The notes beneath the pieces were generated by a model. The model was not told the DNA's origin. It made no database searches and saw nothing but the letters and a program-made list of their open reading frames with translations. 64,000 nucleotides of DNA from Pseudomonas brassicacearum (GTDB taxonomy: Bacteria > Pseudomonadota > Gammaproteobacteria > Pseudomonadales > Pseudomonadaceae): NCBI RefSeq assembly GCF_000585995.1, contig NZ_CP007410.1, positions 4,057,430-4,121,429 of the forward strand. The letters are read 5' to 3'. The position numbers and the translations under genes were made by a program. Shown here one piece after another: positions 25,929-35,213 of this stretch. The number at the start of each line of letters is the position of its first letter. The stretch's first letter is position 1.

Positions 25929-26211
25929 ATACCGTCTTACTCCCGCCGCCGAGCGTGACCTTGAAGATATCTGGGTTTACACGGCTGAGCAGTGGGGCCA
26001 GAAACAGGCCAATCACTACATCGATATCTTGGCAACGACACTTTCAGATCTGGCGCAGCATCCTAAAACAGCGCCCGCCTGCGACCATATTCGACTTGGC
26101 TACCGAAGACGAAGCATTGAGCAACACATGATTTACTTCCGTATTGCTACGTATGGGGTTTCTATCATTCGTATCCTGCATGACAGGATGGATGCATCAC
26201 GTAAGCTATAA
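25921..26211 (+). CDS. ParE/RelE-superfamily toxin
   Basis: A 96-residue RelE/ParE-fold toxin with the family features TPAAERDLEDIWVYTAEQWG, a GYRRRSIEQHMIYFRI core and IIRILHDRMD at the C-terminus. ParE proteins poison DNA gyrase; without assay a RelE-type activity cannot be excluded. It is translationally coupled to the antitoxin by an 8-base overlap. Full length with no sign of decay. Confidence 0.92.
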   Translation: MAEYRLTPAAERDLEDIWVYTAEQWGQKQANHYIDILATTLSDLAQHPKTAPACDHIRLGYRRRSIEQHMIYFRIATYGVSIIRILHDRMDASRKL

Positions 26212-26352
26212 CAGTTAACTATTGGCCGCGACGATGGTTGACGCAATCCAGGCCACAGGTCGTCGGTATATCCATCAGTGGCAACCTGGGGCATATGACA
26301 TGAATCCCCTTGCGCAGTGCCGCCCCTGCACTGATCCGAGCGAGTAGCAGGC

Positions 26353-27237
26353 TCAACGCTTGAACAGCTCAGCGTTCATGAAATCAATGAACACCCGCAG
26401 CTTCGGTGCCAGATGCTTGCTGGAAGGCCAAAGCATTCGGAAGGTGCTCTGGTGCTGATTGAAATCGTCCAGGACGGTGACCAGCTCACCAGCAGCGAGA
26501 GCCTCGCGCACGGTGAAATCCGGTACACAGGCAATCCCCAATGCATCCCGCACCACATGAAGCAGAGCCTCGGTGGTGTTACAGAGCAGGGTCGCCGGAA
26601 GATTGAGCTCAGCCTCGCCTTCTTGCCTGACCGGCCAGACCTGCAGCCGGCCGGTGCTGGGGAATTTATAGAGCAAGCAGGCATGCTGCAGCAGATCAGT
26701 CGGCACCTGCGGCGTACCGTGTTCGGCGAAGTACCGGGGCGAACCCACCACCAACAGCTTGAACGGGCCCAATGGACGGGACATCAGCCGCGAGTCGTTC
26801 GGCTCACCGGTACGGATGACCACATCGAACCCTTCCTCGATGATGTCCACTAACCGATCGGAAAAATCCAGGTCCAGTTCAATGCTCGGGTAGCGACGCA
26901 TGAAGGCGATCAGCGTCGGCATGATCAAATCCGCCACCAGCGGCACACTCACCCGCAGCTTGCCCCGTGGCGCTTTCCGGGTTTCGGACAACTCCAATTC
27001 CGCGGCTTCCACTTCGCTGAGAATGCGCCGACAACGCTCGAGAAAAAGCGCGCCCTCTGCCGTCAGCGTGATGCTCCGCGTGCTGCGATGAAACAGCCGT
27101 ACGCCCAGGCGTTCCTCCAGTCGGGCGACGCTTTTGCCCACCGCTGAGGACGAAATCCCCAGCGCTCGTCCGGCCTCCGAAAAGCTGCGGGTTTCAGCGG
27201 CCCGGACAAAAAAATCAATCCCGCTTAGCGATTCCAT
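26353..27237 (-). CDS. LysR-family regulator of the adjacent MFS efflux gene
   Basis: A 294-residue LysR protein: helix-turn-helix (FSEAGRALGISSSAVGKSVA), wing FHRSTRSITLTAEG, effector domain, and a C-terminal end APKLRVFIDFMNAELFKR. It is divergent from an MFS efflux gene across a 150-base spacer, the usual LysR-pump layout. Its last 79 bases have a close copy at 33490-33568, described there as a scar. Confidence 0.88.
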   Translation of the reverse strand: MESLSGIDFFVRAAETRSFSEAGRALGISSSAVGKSVARLEERLGVRLFHRSTRSITLTAEGALFLERCRRILSEVEAAELELSETRKAPRGKLRVSVPLVADLIMPTLIAFMRRYPSIELDLDFSDRLVDIIEEGFDVVIRTGEPNDSRLMSRPLGPFKLLVVGSPRYFAEHGTPQVPTDLLQHACLLYKFPSTGRLQVWPVRQEGEAELNLPATLLCNTTEALLHVVRDALGIACVPDFTVREALAAGELVTVLDDFNQHQSTFRMLWPSSKHLAPKLRVFIDFMNAELFKR

Positions 27238-27388
27238 ACCCGCCCCATTACGGACATTTATTCCGATGTGTTTCGCACTCTAGCATTCTTGTCTCATCCA
27301 AGGTGGGCCCCTACCGTAGTCGGCACGTATCGCCCCCCCTGCTGACGACACCGGCGGGGGCGTCAACTGCACCACCAAAAGGTGAACC

Positions 27389-28597
27389 ATGACGATTGCC
27401 AATACCCACATCGAGCTCCCTCCAGACGTTGCGCAAAACCCTGCGCCACTGCCTCTCGGATCACTGTTTGCCCTGGCATTGGCGGCATTCATTACGATCC
27501 TGACCGAAGCATTGCCCGCCGGCCTGCTGACCCAGATCAGCGAAGGGCTGGCCATTTCCGAAGCGCTTGCAGGCCAGTGGGTGACTGTCTATGCCATCGG
27601 CTCGTTACTGGCGGCCATTCCACTGACGGCAGCCACCCAAGGCATGCGGCGACGCTCGCTTCTGTTGTTCGCGATCGCAGGTTTTGCCGTTGCCAATACG
27701 GTCACGGCGATTTCAACCAGCTACGGCTTGACGATCATTGCTCGGATGTTGGGCGGTGTTGCAGCCGGGCTGCTCTGGGCATTGTTGGCAGGCTATGCCT
27801 CCCGCCTGGTGCCAGAGAGCCAAAAAGGCCGGGCCATTGCGATCGCCATGGTCGGTGCGCCACTGGCGTTATCCCTGGGTGTGCCCGCCGGGACCCTGCT
27901 CGGCAACCTGATCGGTTGGCGGATGAGCTTCGCGATCATGAGCTTGTTTGCGCTAGCCTTGATGGTCTGGGTGCGCCTGAAAGTACCTGACTTCCCAGGG
28001 CAAGCCGCGAACAAACGCTTTGGCTTGGGCCACGTTTTCGCGCTGCCGGGCGTTCGGCCGGTCCTGCTCGTGGTGCTTTCGTTCGTGCTGGCACACAACA
28101 TTCTCTTCACCTACATCGCCCCATTCTTAAGCGCGGCCGGACTGGCCGACCGCACCGAGCAAGTCCTATTGGTTTTCGGCGTCACGTCGCTACTGGGCAT
28201 CTGGATCGTCGGCGTACTGATCGACCGGCATCTTCGGCCATTGACGCTGGCCGGCACGATCCTGTTCGCCATTGCGGCGCTGCTGCTGTGGGTGATGAAC
28301 GACAGCCTGGCTGCGGTCTATTTCGCGGTGGGTGCCTGGGGGATCGCTTTCGGCGGCGCGGGAACGTTGTTCCAGACTGCACTGGCCAAGACGGCGGGAG
28401 ATGCGGCGGATGTCGCCCAGTCCATGTTGGTCACAGCCTGGAACCTGGCTATTGCGGGCGGCGGGATCATTGGCGGCGTGCTGCTGGATCACCTGGGTGT
28501 CGCCGCGTTTGCGCCTGCCCTCATCGCGCTCCTGGTGATCACGTTAACGGTGGTGTGGTCCGCCAGGCGCCATGGTTTTCCTGGATCCGCCAGGTAA
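27389..28597 (+). CDS. MFS efflux transporter
   Basis: A 402-residue 12-span transporter of the arabinose-efflux/Bcr-like group (AAFITILTEALPAGLLTQIS, then MLGGVAAGLLWALLAGYASR). AAGGTGA precedes the ATG. Probably exports sugars or drugs by proton antiport, under the control of the divergent LysR regulator. The C-terminus runs close to a fragment of another LysR gene. Confidence 0.87.
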   Translation: MTIANTHIELPPDVAQNPAPLPLGSLFALALAAFITILTEALPAGLLTQISEGLAISEALAGQWVTVYAIGSLLAAIPLTAATQGMRRRSLLLFAIAGFAVANTVTAISTSYGLTIIARMLGGVAAGLLWALLAGYASRLVPESQKGRAIAIAMVGAPLALSLGVPAGTLLGNLIGWRMSFAIMSLFALALMVWVRLKVPDFPGQAANKRFGLGHVFALPGVRPVLLVVLSFVLAHNILFTYIAPFLSAAGLADRTEQVLLVFGVTSLLGIWIVGVLIDRHLRPLTLAGTILFAIAALLLWVMNDSLAAVYFAVGAWGIAFGGAGTLFQTALAKTAGDAADVAQSMLVTAWNLAIAGGGIIGGVLLDHLGVAAFAPALIALLVITLTVVWSARRHGFPGSAR

Positions 28598-28606
28598 AAA
28601 AGCGCA

Positions 28607-28677
28607 TCGAGATCACGGGCCAGGATCTCCTCAAGAAAATCGATGAACACACTAATGCGGCTGAAGCCCGGTAATCT
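28607..28677 (-). pseudogene. C-terminal scrap of a LysR regulator
   Basis: Read leftward, this stretch encodes LPGFSRISVFIDFLEEILARD, which has the shape of a LysR C-terminus (compare the RVFIDFM end of the regulator at 26353). No helix-turn-helix or effector core is attached: the MocR gene ends at 28677 and the MFS gene at 28597. It looks like the residue of a deleted regulator. Confidence 0.45.
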
Positions 28678-30047
28678 CAACCGCTCAATACGGCCTTGAG
28701 CAATGGATCATTCAGATACGCGACATTCAATCTCGTCCATGGATTTATACGCGACTGTTCCGGAGAAAAAATGTGTCCAGGGGCAATCATGAAGCCCTTC
28801 GGAAGCAGTCGACGGGTGAGTTCCCTTGCATCGTCAATGTGAGCAAACCTGGCCCACAAATAGAGGCTTTGCTCCGGTCTGACGAAGACTTCGGCGCCAA
28901 TGTCATCCAGCATCTGCAAACCTGCCGTGGTGGCGATTTTTAGCCGCTCTTGTAAGCGGATCAGATGGCGCAGGAAATGCCCTTCCGTCAGGATGACGTC
29001 AACGGTTCGCTCACAAAGCTCCGAAGTGCTGGTGTGCAGCAGCATTTTCAGGTCGCCCAGTTCATCTATGACGTCTTTACTGCCTGCGATGAACCCAACC
29101 CTCAATGCCGCAGACACCGACTTTGAGAAGCTCCCTACGTACAGCGAGCATCGCAACTGATCCAGCGCCGACACCTTGATGGCCGATGCCGGTTTGAAAT
29201 CTGCCAAAGCGTCGTCGTCCACCAGGATGAAGTTGTGCTCTTGCGCTAACTGAACCAACCGATGGGCTTTGCCGGGTGAAATATCGGAGCCCGTCGGGTT
29301 GTGCCCGACAGACTGCATGAAAAATAACTTGGGCTTATGCGCAAGCAGATGCTGCTCCAGCACGTCCATGTCCGGCCCATCGGGCAATCTGGGTACGGAT
29401 AGCATCCGAGCGCCTTGTAATTGCAGCTTGCCGAATAGCGGGTAATAGCCTGGATCCTCGACAAAAACGTAGTCCCCGGGCGCTATGAACCGACGAATTA
29501 TCAGGTCCAGTGCGTGATTGGCCCCATGGGCGGTGACGATCTGGCGAGGGTTTGCGGTAATTGAGTAGGTCGCCAGTTTTTGCACCAGATGTTGCCGAAG
29601 CGCTGCATTCCCCAGCCGGTTGCCGTAGCGGAAAAGCGTCGTTACGCCGATACGCATGACCTGCCGGGTGAACTTGTCCAAGCGCAAATCCATCAGCCAC
29701 TCTACCGGTGGAAAACCCTCACCGAGTGGCGAGTGACCGGGCTCACGGACAAACTGCTGGCGCATGAGCCAGATGGTGTCCATCGCCCGGGTGAACGGTA
29801 GCGGCTCTTCCGGTTCGTGACTGCTCGGGGCTCCCTGCTTGACGAAGAAGCCCTGGCCATGGCGCGCTTCGACAAGTCCTTGGGAGGCCAGCGATTCATA
29901 AGCGTTGATCACCGTGTTTTTCGAATGGCCAAACAGCCGCATGCACTCGCGCAGGGAGGGCAATCGGTCACCCACCCGGTAAGTGCCGTTGCCGATTTGC
30001 TCGACTAATGAGGCCGTCAGTTGCTGGGCAAGTGTCAGCCGCGCCAT
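28677..30047 (-). CDS. MocR-family regulator (GntR helix-turn-helix fused to PLP aminotransferase-like domain)
   Basis: A 456-residue MocR/GabR-type protein: winged helix at about 1-70 (YRVGDRLPSLRECMRLFGHS), then a fold-type I aminotransferase domain with the PLP Lys in SFSKSVSAALRVG and the VEDPGYYP segment. These regulators bind PLP and respond to an amino-compound or CoA-linked signal. It is divergent from mvaA with GGTAC-type repeats between them, so control of mevalonate use is likely. The length is normal. Confidence 0.9.
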   Translation of the reverse strand: MARLTLAQQLTASLVEQIGNGTYRVGDRLPSLRECMRLFGHSKNTVINAYESLASQGLVEARHGQGFFVKQGAPSSHEPEEPLPFTRAMDTIWLMRQQFVREPGHSPLGEGFPPVEWLMDLRLDKFTRQVMRIGVTTLFRYGNRLGNAALRQHLVQKLATYSITANPRQIVTAHGANHALDLIIRRFIAPGDYVFVEDPGYYPLFGKLQLQGARMLSVPRLPDGPDMDVLEQHLLAHKPKLFFMQSVGHNPTGSDISPGKAHRLVQLAQEHNFILVDDDALADFKPASAIKVSALDQLRCSLYVGSFSKSVSAALRVGFIAGSKDVIDELGDLKMLLHTSTSELCERTVDVILTEGHFLRHLIRLQERLKIATTAGLQMLDDIGAEVFVRPEQSLYLWARFAHIDDARELTRRLLPKGFMIAPGHIFSPEQSRINPWTRLNVAYLNDPLLKAVLSG

Positions 30048-30079
30048 CGTATGGAACCCTGGACGAATGAGTTACAGAG

Positions 30080-30115
30080 GGTACAGCTTAGGTACTGTCT
30101 GTCCAAACTGTACCT
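30080..30115. promoter_or_regulatory. GGTAC/GTACC repeats in the MocR-mvaA intergenic region
   Basis: GGTACAG at 30080-30086 and GGTACTG at 30091-30097 are direct repeats; CTGTACC at 30108-30114 is their inverted partner. Two direct half-sites plus an inverted one resemble the arrangement bound by MocR-type dimers. Likely operator controlling mvaA and the regulator itself. Confidence 0.5.
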
Positions 30116-30184
30116 TTTTTACTCTGGCACATGTGAATAGGGTGACAGCCATTCAATAACAATAACTGCGCCAGGACCCTTCAC

Positions 30185-31471
30185 ATGAGTATCGACTCCC
30201 GCCTCCCCATGTTCCGCAACCTGTCGCCCGCCGAACGCCTGGGCCATTTGCAGGCGCTGCTTGAGCTTCCAGAAGCGGATGTTGCCCTTCTACGCGATGC
30301 CGGCGCCCTCCCCTTGGAAATTGCCGACGGCATGATTGAGAACGTGATTGGCAAGTTCGAATTGCCCTACGCCGTCGCGAGTAACTTCCAAATCAATGGT
30401 CGTGACGTCATCGTGCCGTTGGTGGTTGAAGAGCCGTCAGTGGTCGCAGCGGCTTCGTTCATGGCCAAGCTGGCACGCGATGCCGGTGGTTTCCAGACCT
30501 CCAGTTCTCTGCCGCTGATGCGAGCCCAGGTGCAGATTGTCGAGGTCGAAGATCCCTTCAATGCACGTCTGAGCCTTTTGCGGCGCAAAGACGAAATCAT
30601 CGAACTCGCCAACCGCAGGGATCAACTGCTTAACACACTGGGCGGCGGCTGCCGCGACATTGAAGTACACACCTTTGCCCAGAGCCCTCGCGGGCCGATG
30701 CTGGTAGCCCACCTGATCGTGGATGTGCGCGATGCCATGGGCGCCAACACCGTGAACACCATGGCTGAAGCGGTTGCCCCGCTGATGGAAGAAATTACCG
30801 GAGGCAAGGTACGACTGCGCATTCTGTCCAACCTGGCGGATCTGCGTCTTGCCAGGGCCCAGATCCGCATTGCCCCTGAGCTGCTCACGACCGCAGCCTA
30901 TAAAGGCGAAGACGTCATTGAGGGGATCCTCGATGCTTACAACTTTGCTGTCATCGACCCCTATCGTGCAGCCACCCACAACAAGGGCATCATGAATGGC
31001 ATCGACCCCCTTATCGTCGCCACGGGTAACGACTGGCGCGCGGTGGAAGCCGGCGCTCACGCCTATGCCTGCCGTAATGGCCATTACGGTTCGCTGACCA
31101 CGTGGGAAAAAGATGGCAAGGGTCATCTGGTGGGCACCCTGGAAATGCCCATGCCTGTTGGCCTGGTCGGCGGCGCCACGAAGACTCACCCACTGGCACA
31201 ACTGTCGCTCCGCATCCTGGGTGTGAAGACGGCGCAGGAACTCGCCGAAATCGCGGTGGCAGTGGGCCTGGCTCAAAACCTGGGCGCACTGCGTGCATTG
31301 TCGACGGAAGGAATACAACGCGGACACATGGCTTTGCATGCGCGCAACATTGCGCTTTCCGCAGGTGCCAAAGGCGAAGAGCTCAATTGGCTGGTCAAGC
31401 AGATGGTTGAGGCGGGGGATGTGCGTTCAGACAAAGCGGCTGAATTACTCAAGCAAAAGCGCGCGCAGTGA
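30185..31471 (+). CDS. mvaA: Hydroxymethylglutaryl-CoA reductase, class II (degradative)
   Basis: A 428-residue class II HMG-CoA reductase, the same length as the P. mevalonii enzyme and very close to it as I recall that sequence. Catalytic residues are in place: Glu83 (VVEEPS), Lys in THNKGIMNG, Asp in ATGNDWRA and His in [11 protein letters not shown]. In P. mevalonii the enzyme oxidises mevalonate to HMG-CoA with NAD for growth. Class II enzymes resist statins. AGGA lies 8 bases before the ATG. No HMG-CoA lyase (mvaB) follows; a TctB/TctA-like membrane pair does. Confidence 0.96.
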   Translation: MSIDSRLPMFRNLSPAERLGHLQALLELPEADVALLRDAGALPLEIADGMIENVIGKFELPYAVASNFQINGRDVIVPLVVEEPSVVAAASFMAKLARDAGGFQTSSSLPLMRAQVQIVEVEDPFNARLSLLRRKDEIIELANRRDQLLNTLGGGCRDIEVHTFAQSPRGPMLVAHLIVDVRDAMGANTVNTMAEAVAPLMEEITGGKVRLRILSNLADLRLARAQIRIAPELLTTAAYKGEDVIEGILDAYNFAVIDPYRAATHNKGIMNGIDPLIVATGNDWRAVEAGAHAYACRNGHYGSLTTWEKDGKGHLVGTLEMPMPVGLVGGATKTHPLAQLSLRILGVKTAQELAEIAVAVGLAQNLGALRALSTEGIQRGHMALHARNIALSAGAKGEELNWLVKQMVEAGDVRSDKAAELLKQKRAQ

Positions 31472-31569
31472 TGCCCTTCTCGCGACACATGACCTTGTAG
31501 AAACGAACCAAACCGCATCTCTTCACGTTCATAACAATAAAAGCCCGCAGGGGCAGTGGGAGAATCCTA

Positions 31570-32046
31570 ATGAAATCCGAACTGTTTGAAGTATGGGGCG
31601 ACACGGTAGACGGTCGCCACTTGATCTACTCCATTGGCATCGGCGCAATCGTCAGCCTCGGCACGTTCTTCCTGGCGCAGTATCTGTTTGTCGGCTGGGT
31701 AGACTCTCAGCAGATGGCCCGTGCATACGCGATGCTGGTGGGTATCGTGGGTTGCCTCGCAGGCGGAGCCATCAGTGCGTCGCTTTTCAAACCCAAGCGC
31801 AATGTCGTGGAACATCTGGCCGATCCGGCGTGGCGTTCAAAAATCCTGATCGAGTTGGAGAATGAATACGGCCCCCTCGGCAATCTGACTGACCTGCCGC
31901 CAGCCACGATAGCGGAGCTGCGTGAAATGGATCTTTATGATCTGTTCTCGGATTACGAGAAAGGTCAAAGCAATTGCGCAAAAAGCTTCGATGCCCCTCC
32001 CATCGCCGCTGTCAGCGCGGGAAGCCTCAAGGGTGACCGACCATGA
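31570..32046 (+). CDS. Small membrane protein, TctB-like partner of the TctA-like transporter
   Basis: A 158-residue protein with two hydrophobic spans (about 16-42 and 50-72) and a hydrophilic C-terminal half. GGGAG precedes the ATG, and its end overlaps the next gene by 4 bases. The size and position match the small TctB-type subunit of tripartite tricarboxylate transporters, but the sequence is divergent and the call rests on context. Cotranscribed with mvaA (98 bases downstream), so mevalonate uptake is the natural proposal. Confidence 0.62.
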   Translation: MKSELFEVWGDTVDGRHLIYSIGIGAIVSLGTFFLAQYLFVGWVDSQQMARAYAMLVGIVGCLAGGAISASLFKPKRNVVEHLADPAWRSKILIELENEYGPLGNLTDLPPATIAELREMDLYDLFSDYEKGQSNCAKSFDAPPIAAVSAGSLKGDRP

Positions 32047-33431
32047 TCGCCCCCCTGCTGGATCAGATCCTGATTGCGTTGGGCATGGGTATCCTGGGGG
32101 CGGTGATTTTTGCCGGGATCGGGCTCATTTCGGGTAGCGATGAAACCACGACGCTCGCCCCGCTGACGTTGCTGGTGGTTCTGCTGGGCGTTCCTGCCGC
32201 GGGTGTGCTGACATTCTTCCTGGCGGGCGCCGTGGCCAAACATATGACCCACGCCGTACCGACGGCGCTACTGGGTATTCCGGGCGACACCATGGCAACG
32301 CCACTCATGCGCGAAGCCAACTATTTGCGCAATCTGGGCGTCCCCCACATCGCACTGCGCAAGATGATTTCGGGCGCGGTCATTGCTGCGTTGATTGCTG
32401 TTCCGATGGCGGTACTGTTCGCCGTGATGCTTGCGCCGTTCGGTGACATGATCAAGCGTGCTGCACCCTGGGTATTCCTGTGCGCAGCGGTTGCTATTGC
32501 ATGGTTTTCCAAAGGTCGCATGGCGGCGGTGCTGACGCTGATCCCTTTCGTCATGGTGATCGTGGCCCTGCAAAGCATCACCGGTCAGTATGGGGTCAAG
32601 CTCAGTGTCAGCTACTTCCTCGGCATCGCCATCGGCCCATTGATCGCCGCCCTGTTCTCCACGCTCGCGCCGGCCGAGCGAGAAACAATGCGACGCCAGG
32701 AGGTGCGCACTTTCTCCTTGTCTCCCGACGTAAAAAGCGGGGGTGGATTTTTCCCTAATCCACTCAAGGTATTGGACAGCAGGCAAAGCCTGTGGACGGC
32801 CATCACTGCGGTAATCTCCAGCGCCACCTTTGTGTTCAGCCCGGTTGCCATGACCGTCATCATGGGCGAAGTCGTCGGCTCGAGGGTCAAGCACGTTTAC
32901 CATCGGTTGACCACAGTCATCACCGCTCGAAACGGGGTGACCGAATCGACTTATCTCGCCGAAGCGTTAATCCCGCTGATCGCGTTTGGCCTGCCACTTA
33001 GCCCTGTCGCCGCAGGCCCGGCGGCGCCGCTCTTCAATGCTCCCCCACGCTTTAGCGTCGACAACGCAACGGGTCAGGTGCACAACCTGCACTCTCTGCT
33101 CAGCACGTGGGAGTTTCTGGGGTACGGCATGTTGGCAGTGGTCATTGCCATTCTGATTGCCTATCCATTCACCATGAGCTACGCCCACAGAGCTGCCTCC
33201 TATGTGTCGCGCAACATCAGCCACGAAGCCGTGATCTCGACATTTGTTGGCCTGATCCTGGTAATCGGCATCTGGGAAGGTGGCCTCCTGGGCCTGCTGG
33301 TTATCATCACCATCGGCCTGCTTGGCGGATTTCTCTCACGCTTTCTGGGCTTCAACATTGGCGTCCAATTCATGGGCTATTACACCGCCGTGCTCACGGT
33401 GCCGGCCCTCGTCGCCCTGGCACACCCATGA
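32043..33431 (+). CDS. TctA-like permease, probable mevalonate transporter
   Basis: A 462-residue permease with about 12 spans. TctA-type features include an early GLISGSDETTTLAPLTLL and VPTALLGIPGDTMATP; these resemble the conserved glycine-rich loops of TctA. It overlaps the small membrane gene by 4 bases. There is no TctC periplasmic binding protein gene nearby, so the system would be a two-component carrier. Located behind mvaA, it probably brings in mevalonate. It is a distant relative, not a canonical TctA. Confidence 0.72.
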   Translation: MIAPLLDQILIALGMGILGAVIFAGIGLISGSDETTTLAPLTLLVVLLGVPAAGVLTFFLAGAVAKHMTHAVPTALLGIPGDTMATPLMREANYLRNLGVPHIALRKMISGAVIAALIAVPMAVLFAVMLAPFGDMIKRAAPWVFLCAAVAIAWFSKGRMAAVLTLIPFVMVIVALQSITGQYGVKLSVSYFLGIAIGPLIAALFSTLAPAERETMRRQEVRTFSLSPDVKSGGGFFPNPLKVLDSRQSLWTAITAVISSATFVFSPVAMTVIMGEVVGSRVKHVYHRLTTVITARNGVTESTYLAEALIPLIAFGLPLSPVAAGPAAPLFNAPPRFSVDNATGQVHNLHSLLSTWEFLGYGMLAVVIAILIAYPFTMSYAHRAASYVSRNISHEAVISTFVGLILVIGIWEGGLLGLLVIITIGLLGGFLSRFLGFNIGVQFMGYYTAVLTVPALVALAHP

Positions 33432-33489
33432 TCTCCAGCAAGCACGACAATCCTCGCATCCCTGCTGTTGGTGTTGGGATGGCGATGAA

Positions 33490-33568
33490 GCTCGGCGCTT
33501 GAACAGCTTCGTGTTCATGCAATCAATGAACACCCGCAGCTTCGGCGCCAGAGGCTTGCTGGAAGGGC
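33490..33568 (-). pseudogene. C-terminal LysR fragment, near-copy of the end of the LysR gene at 26353
   Basis: Aligned by eye, 33490-33568 and 26351-26429 agree at about 70 of 79 bases. Read leftward it encodes LAPKLRVFIDCMNTKLFKR, but the stop codon that ends the intact gene is lost. Nothing else of a LysR gene is attached; the NmrA gene ends 9 bases away at 33577. A scar of a lost regulator or of a recombination between LysR copies. Confidence 0.7.
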
Positions 33569-33576
33569 TTTTACGC

Positions 33577-34521
33577 TCATTTGCCTGCGAGGTTTTGCCT
33601 TGCCCACTGCTCGGCCGTGGTGACTTGAATCGAGTGCCGCTCGTTGAAAGTGTCAGCTTTAGGCCAAGCCACGCCTCTGCCTTGGGCAAACACAGCGCGG
33701 TACTTCTTGATGTGGTGAGTGGGGTCTTTTTCCAATTCCTGGATCAGGTACGGAACAGTCCACACGTTACGTTTGAATGGACGTCCCAGCACCCGCTCAA
33801 GGATGCTCGCAACCTGCCCATATGTCACAGTATCCCCAGAAAGGTAGACGATTTCATTGCGCAAGCGAGGCTCGAAGAAGACGATTTCCGCCGTCAGAGT
33901 ACCGATGTCGTCGGGTGTCGTGAGCGTCACGCTGTTCTCCAGACTACCCAGGGCGTTCACTGTGTCATTTTCGAAGTCAATCACCTCAAATACAGGCTCG
34001 AAGAGAAAGCTGGTGAACATACCCGTCGAGATGATGACCCATTCAGTTTTGTCTTGGGCGCGAAGCAACTCGCGCACATCGAGCTGAGCATCGAATAGAT
34101 CCTGAGGACTGCCCCGCCCAATCACCTCGAAATCGACGCCAAACTGCCACGGGAAGTAGCGCTTCACGCCGGACTCGAGAGCTGCTGTTGCCAACTTCAT
34201 CGGGGTTTCTCGACCCGCGACCATGCCTGCGCAGCCTATTACGGTATCGAAACGTGCGAAGACTTCAGCCAGCTGATCGATCGAATCGTTCACCAAGTCT
34301 GCCGCAACCATCTGGATACCCAGACCACGGAGCTCCTCGATTTCCAACTTCTTATCGGGCAACTGAGTGTTGATGGTCGAGTCCCTGAGCAGGACACTGA
34401 TTCGGGAACCGGGCGCACGCTTTGCCACTTGCGCAAGATTGCGCAAAACCGGGAGGCCAAGTTCTCCGGCGCCTAGAACGAGGATCGATTGGGGGGAAAA
34501 CTGAGTCACTGCGGTCATCAT
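33577..34521 (-). CDS. NmrA-family NAD(P)-binding protein (aromatic alcohol reductase-like)
   Basis: A 314-residue atypical SDR: cofactor motif LVLGAGELGLPVLRNL at the N-terminus and no classical YxxxK. NmrA-like proteins sense the NADP(H) state or reduce aromatic and isoflavone-type substrates. AGGAG precedes the ATG pair at 34521. It is divergent from an HxlR regulator gene, the usual partner for such redox genes. Confidence 0.85.
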   Translation of the reverse strand: MMTAVTQFSPQSILVLGAGELGLPVLRNLAQVAKRAPGSRISVLLRDSTINTQLPDKKLEIEELRGLGIQMVAADLVNDSIDQLAEVFARFDTVIGCAGMVAGRETPMKLATAALESGVKRYFPWQFGVDFEVIGRGSPQDLFDAQLDVRELLRAQDKTEWVIISTGMFTSFLFEPVFEVIDFENDTVNALGSLENSVTLTTPDDIGTLTAEIVFFEPRLRNEIVYLSGDTVTYGQVASILERVLGRPFKRNVWTVPYLIQELEKDPTHHIKKYRAVFAQGRGVAWPKADTFNERHSIQVTTAEQWARQNLAGK

Positions 34522-34614
34522 TACTCCTGAAACCCGTTGCCTGTAAGATGAACAGATGCTGGCACGATTCGGCAGCGCTCATAAGAAGGCACACGTGTGA
34601 TACCAGGGGGAGAA

Positions 34615-35073
34615 ATGACCGATCATGAAACTCTTAGCCAGGCAGAAGCTATCTGCCAAACGCTTAGAGAAGATGATGATGGCGTCAGGCGCGAAGTCCT
34701 TGCTCACGCAGGTAGCCGCTGGTCATTGGGCATCCTGCATGCCTTGGGTGTGTACGGCAGCATGCGCCATGCCGAAATAAAAAGGCAGCTGGCCGGTGTA
34801 ACACAGCGAATGTTGACCAAGACGCTACGCTCCCTGGAGCGTGATGGTCTACTGATTCGGCGAGCGTTCGATGAGATTCCGCCCCGTGTCGAGTACGAGC
34901 TGACTCCGCTGGGCATGGGGCTGTTGATCCGCATGTCCCCTATTTGGACTTGGGTCGTCGAAAACGTCGACGACTTCCGCAAGGCGCGTCGCACATTCGA
35001 CAGCCAGGAGGGCAATAAACCTTCATGGCAAATCCCCACGCCGATTCCGGCAGCTCCAGAAGCGCCGGAGTAA
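34615..35073 (+). CDS. HxlR-family transcriptional regulator
   Basis: A 152-residue winged-helix protein of the HxlR type: GSRWSLGILHALGVYGSMRH, then AGVTQRMLTKTLRSLERDGLL and VEYELTPLG. The ATG at 34615 has a GGGGGA site. HxlR proteins respond to aldehydes, quinones or oxidants and control the divergent gene, here NmrA. A Cys lies at residue 13 of the N-terminal arm, a position often used for redox sensing in the family. Confidence 0.87.
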   Translation: MTDHETLSQAEAICQTLREDDDGVRREVLAHAGSRWSLGILHALGVYGSMRHAEIKRQLAGVTQRMLTKTLRSLERDGLLIRRAFDEIPPRVEYELTPLGMGLLIRMSPIWTWVVENVDDFRKARRTFDSQEGNKPSWQIPTPIPAAPEAPE

Positions 35074-35213
35074 TCGTCAGCGTTGAACAGCATTGGTCGT
35101 TAGGTCCTTCAGCGGATAGGCCAATCTTTTGACCGTCTAACGGTTTTAGCGTAATACACCTACGCCATTAACCTTACTCGCCGATAACAATGAGAATCAC
35201 ATTGGAGCTGACG

